Shown here: in pieces, positions 5,215 through 6,540 of the stretch
How the letters are laid out: every line of letters begins with the position of its first letter
Position numbering within the stretch: the stretch's first letter is position 1
Source of the DNA: Oscillospiraceae bacterium
GTDB taxonomy: Bacteria > Bacillota_A > Clostridia > Oscillospirales > Oscillospiraceae
Assembly: GCA_015068175.1 (NCBI GenBank)
Contig: SVLA01000118.1
Location: forward strand, 1 to 6,540
DNA length: 6,540 nucleotides
Direction of reading: 5' to 3'
Notes under the pieces: generated by a model
Database searches by the model: none
The model's input: only the letters and a program-made list of their open reading frames with translations
What the model was told of the DNA's origin: nothing
Made by a program: the position numbers and the translations under genes

Positions 5215-5976
5215 ATGAAATATGACCTGCAAAAAGCCAGTATGCTCAAGCGGATCTCCGCTTGGCTTTTGGATATGATCCTGCTGTTTGTTCTGGCCAG
5301 CGGCTTCGGCCTGGGCCTGTCCGTGATCCTGGACTATAACCAACACAGCGAGGCCCTCTTTGCCTACTATGATCAGTATGAAACTCAGTACGGCGTGGAT
5401 TTTGATATCACCTCCGAGGAATATGAAAAACTTCCCCAGGAGGACCGGGACCGCTTTGATGAAGCCTCCCAGGCCCTGATGAATGACAGCGAGGCCGGCC
5501 AGGCTTACAGCATGGTGTTCAGCTTGTCCCTGGTCATCGTCAGCATCAGCATCCTGCTGGGATACCTGGTCCTGGAGTTCCTCATCCCGCTGTGGCTGAA
5601 AAACGGCCAGACCGTGGGCAAAAAAGTATTCGGCATCGCCCTGATGCGGGCTGACGGTGTCCGCCTGACCCCCTTTATGCTCTTTGTCCGTACCGTCCTG
5701 GGCAAATATACCATCGAGACCATGATCCCGGTGCTGGCGGTCTCCATGCTCCTTTTGGGCAGCATGGGCGCCGTATCCCTGACGGTCCTGGCGGTGATCC
5801 TGGTGGCCGAGATCGTTCTGATGATCCGTTCCCGGACCAATTCCACCATCCATGACTACATGTCTGCCACCGTGGCGGTGGACATGGCCAGCCAGATGAT
5901 TTTTGACTCTCCCGAAGCCCTCATGGCCTATACCCGTCAGGCCCATGCGGAGGAAGTCAGAAAGAAGCTTTATTAA
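5215..5976 (+). CDS. RDD-family integral membrane protein (253 aa)
   Basis: A multi-pass membrane protein of the RDD family, named for conserved Arg and Asp residues. Functions are largely unknown, and a few members have been linked to ion or solute transport. Marks seen are KRISAWLLD at residues 12-20 (R13, D20), NGQTVGKKVFGI (130-141) and NSTIHDYMSATVAVD (209-223, with D214). Hydrophobic segments lie near 18-38, 101-126, 165-184 and 186-205. An acidic loop of about 60 residues (40-100) separates the first two; this is long for the family and probably faces outside. The start at 5215 follows GGAAGGA (5198-5204) by 10 bases. The open frame upstream to 5161 is rejected because it begins inside the promoter. 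It appears to have its own transcript. Family confident, function unknown. Confidence 0.9.
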   Translation: MKYDLQKASMLKRISAWLLDMILLFVLASGFGLGLSVILDYNQHSEALFAYYDQYETQYGVDFDITSEEYEKLPQEDRDRFDEASQALMNDSEAGQAYSMVFSLSLVIVSISILLGYLVLEFLIPLWLKNGQTVGKKVFGIALMRADGVRLTPFMLFVRTVLGKYTIETMIPVLAVSMLLLGSMGAVSLTVLAVILVAEIVLMIRSRTNSTIHDYMSATVAVDMASQMIFDSPEALMAYTRQAHAEEVRKKLY

Positions 5977-5977
5977 G

Positions 5978-6011
5978 ACAACTTTGCGCCTTGCGCGCGT
6001 TGTAATATTAC
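5978..6011 (+). promoter_or_regulatory. Imperfect hairpin and 10-bp palindrome ahead of the ABC transporter gene
   Basis: ACAAC (5978-5982) pairs with GTTGT (5999-6003) and encloses an inner GCGC/GCGC stem (5986-5989 with 5993-5996). It overlaps a perfect palindrome, GTAATATTAC (6002-6011). There is no T-run right after the hairpin, so it is a poor terminator. The AT-rich leader 6020-6039 follows. Together they could form an operator and promoter for the ABC gene, but I cannot assign a clear -35/-10 pair; TAATAT at 6003-6008 is a possible -10. Confidence 0.35.
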
Positions 6012-6054
6012 CTGTGTTGATTAAAAATATTTTTTATATCAGGAAGGGATTACT

Positions 6055-6540
6055 ATGAAAGTCGTACTGCAAAACCTTACCAAGATCTTCCCCAGCCGGG
6101 ACAAGAAGAGCAACACCGAGGTGGTTGCTGTCAGTGATTTCACTTATGAGATCCCCGACGGCAAGCTGATCGGCCTGCTGGGCCCCTCCGGCTGCGGCAA
6201 GTCCACTACGCTGTACATGATCAGTGGTCTGCAGAAGCCTTCCTCCGGCCATATTTTCTTTGGCGACGAGGATGTAACGGATCTGCCCACTGAGGCCAGA
6301 GGCATCGGCCTGGTGTTCCAGAACTATGCGCTGTACCCCCACATGACCGTGAAGCAGAACATCCTGTTCCCCCTGCAGAACCTGAAGGGCGCTGACAAGC
6401 TCAGCAAGGAAGTGATGCTGGAGCGTGCTTATGAGGCTGCCCGTCTGGTGCAGATCGAAGATCTGATGGACCGCAAGCCCAGCGAAATGTCCGGCGGCCA
6501 GCAGCAGCGTGTGGCCATCGCCCGCGCTCTGGTCAAGATG
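6055..6540 (+). CDS. ABC transporter ATP-binding protein, MalK/UgpC type (5' 162 codons)
   Basis: This is the N-terminal part of the cytoplasmic ATPase that powers a CUT1-type (carbohydrate or glycerol-phosphate) importer; the gene continues past the right edge. Walker A is GPSGCGKST (residues 43-51), the Q-loop glutamine is Q89 in VFQNYALYPHMTV, and the signature is MSGGQQQRVAIARAL (145-159), with Met in place of the usual Leu. Walker B and the C-terminal regulatory domain are outside the window. An insertion after strand 1 (SRDKKSNTEVVAV, 14-26) is longer than in E. coli MalK. AGGAAGGG (6041-6048) lies 6 bases before the ATG. Lysine is AAG in 12 of 13 codons, against 3 of 10 in the preceding RDD gene, suggesting high expression. 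UgpC/MsmK-like proteins can serve several importers, and no permease is visible here. Family certain, substrate unknown. Confidence 0.95.
   Translation, partial: MKVVLQNLTKIFPSRDKKSNTEVVAVSDFTYEIPDGKLIGLLGPSGCGKSTTLYMISGLQKPSSGHIFFGDEDVTDLPTEARGIGLVFQNYALYPHMTVKQNILFPLQNLKGADKLSKEVMLERAYEAARLVQIEDLMDRKPSEMSGGQQQRVAIARALVKM

Noticed and set aside
5059..5946. A 295-codon minus-strand open frame opposite the RDD gene
   Set aside because: Its His/Gln/Asp-rich antisense composition and lack of a start site mark it as a shadow; the opposite strand encodes clear RDD motifs.
1..6540. Mobile element, toxin-antitoxin pair or defence system
   Set aside because: No transposase, integrase, terminal repeats or effector domains are present. 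The MazG-like protein is a pyrophosphohydrolase unrelated to the MazEF toxin and has no toxin partner beside it.

Overview
This 6.5 kb window looks like ordinary chromosome from a fairly GC-rich Firmicute, most likely a Clostridia/Oscillospiraceae-type gut anaerobe. The evidence is strong AGGAGG-type Shine-Dalgarno sites, sigma-A-like promoters with TATAAT-type -10 boxes, GC-rich third codon positions, and the mix of small Clostridia-type genes. The genus assignment is an inference. There are nine protein-coding genes, two of them cut by the window edges. I see no rRNA, tRNA, CRISPR array, insertion sequence or phage gene.

Left block, minus strand (1-2616): one compact operon read right to left. 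A recognisable promoter (2616-2588) drives a membrane-anchored phosphodiester-glycosidase-like protein (2554-1826), then a 470-residue single-pass membrane protein of unknown function (1825-413), then a PAP2-type membrane phosphatase (413 to beyond base 1). The junctions are TAA directly followed by ATG, and a TGATG overlap. Both downstream genes have their ribosome-binding sites inside the preceding coding region, so the three are probably translationally coupled. All three products are predicted to sit in the membrane, which suggests a cell-envelope or lipid-carrier role. The glycosidase-like protein stops at the point where its family normally carries the NLDGG motif and continues, and this is the oddest feature of the window.

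Middle block (2555-3668): a 198-base divergent intergenic region carries back-to-back promoters. The rightward one drives a single-domain MazG-like nucleotide pyrophosphohydrolase (2753-3076). It converges on a minus-strand nitroreductase-family gene (3635-3111), with a strong hairpin terminator between them that should work in both directions.

Right block, plus strand (3662-6540): a second divergent region, containing an 8-bp tandem repeat, starts a two-gene unit. It encodes a DUF523/TudS-like [4Fe-4S] desulfidase-family protein, which probably starts at TTG, and a PHP-domain phosphoesterase. An RDD-family membrane protein with its own promoter follows, and then the first 162 codons of a MalK/UgpC-type ABC transporter ATPase. 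That last gene has markedly different codon choice (lysine nearly all AAG) and an AT-rich leader, which points to high expression.

I found no convincing new multi-gene defence or mobile system. The best leads are the truncated glycosidase-like gene fused head-to-tail in frame with an orphan membrane protein, and the three-gene envelope operon they form.
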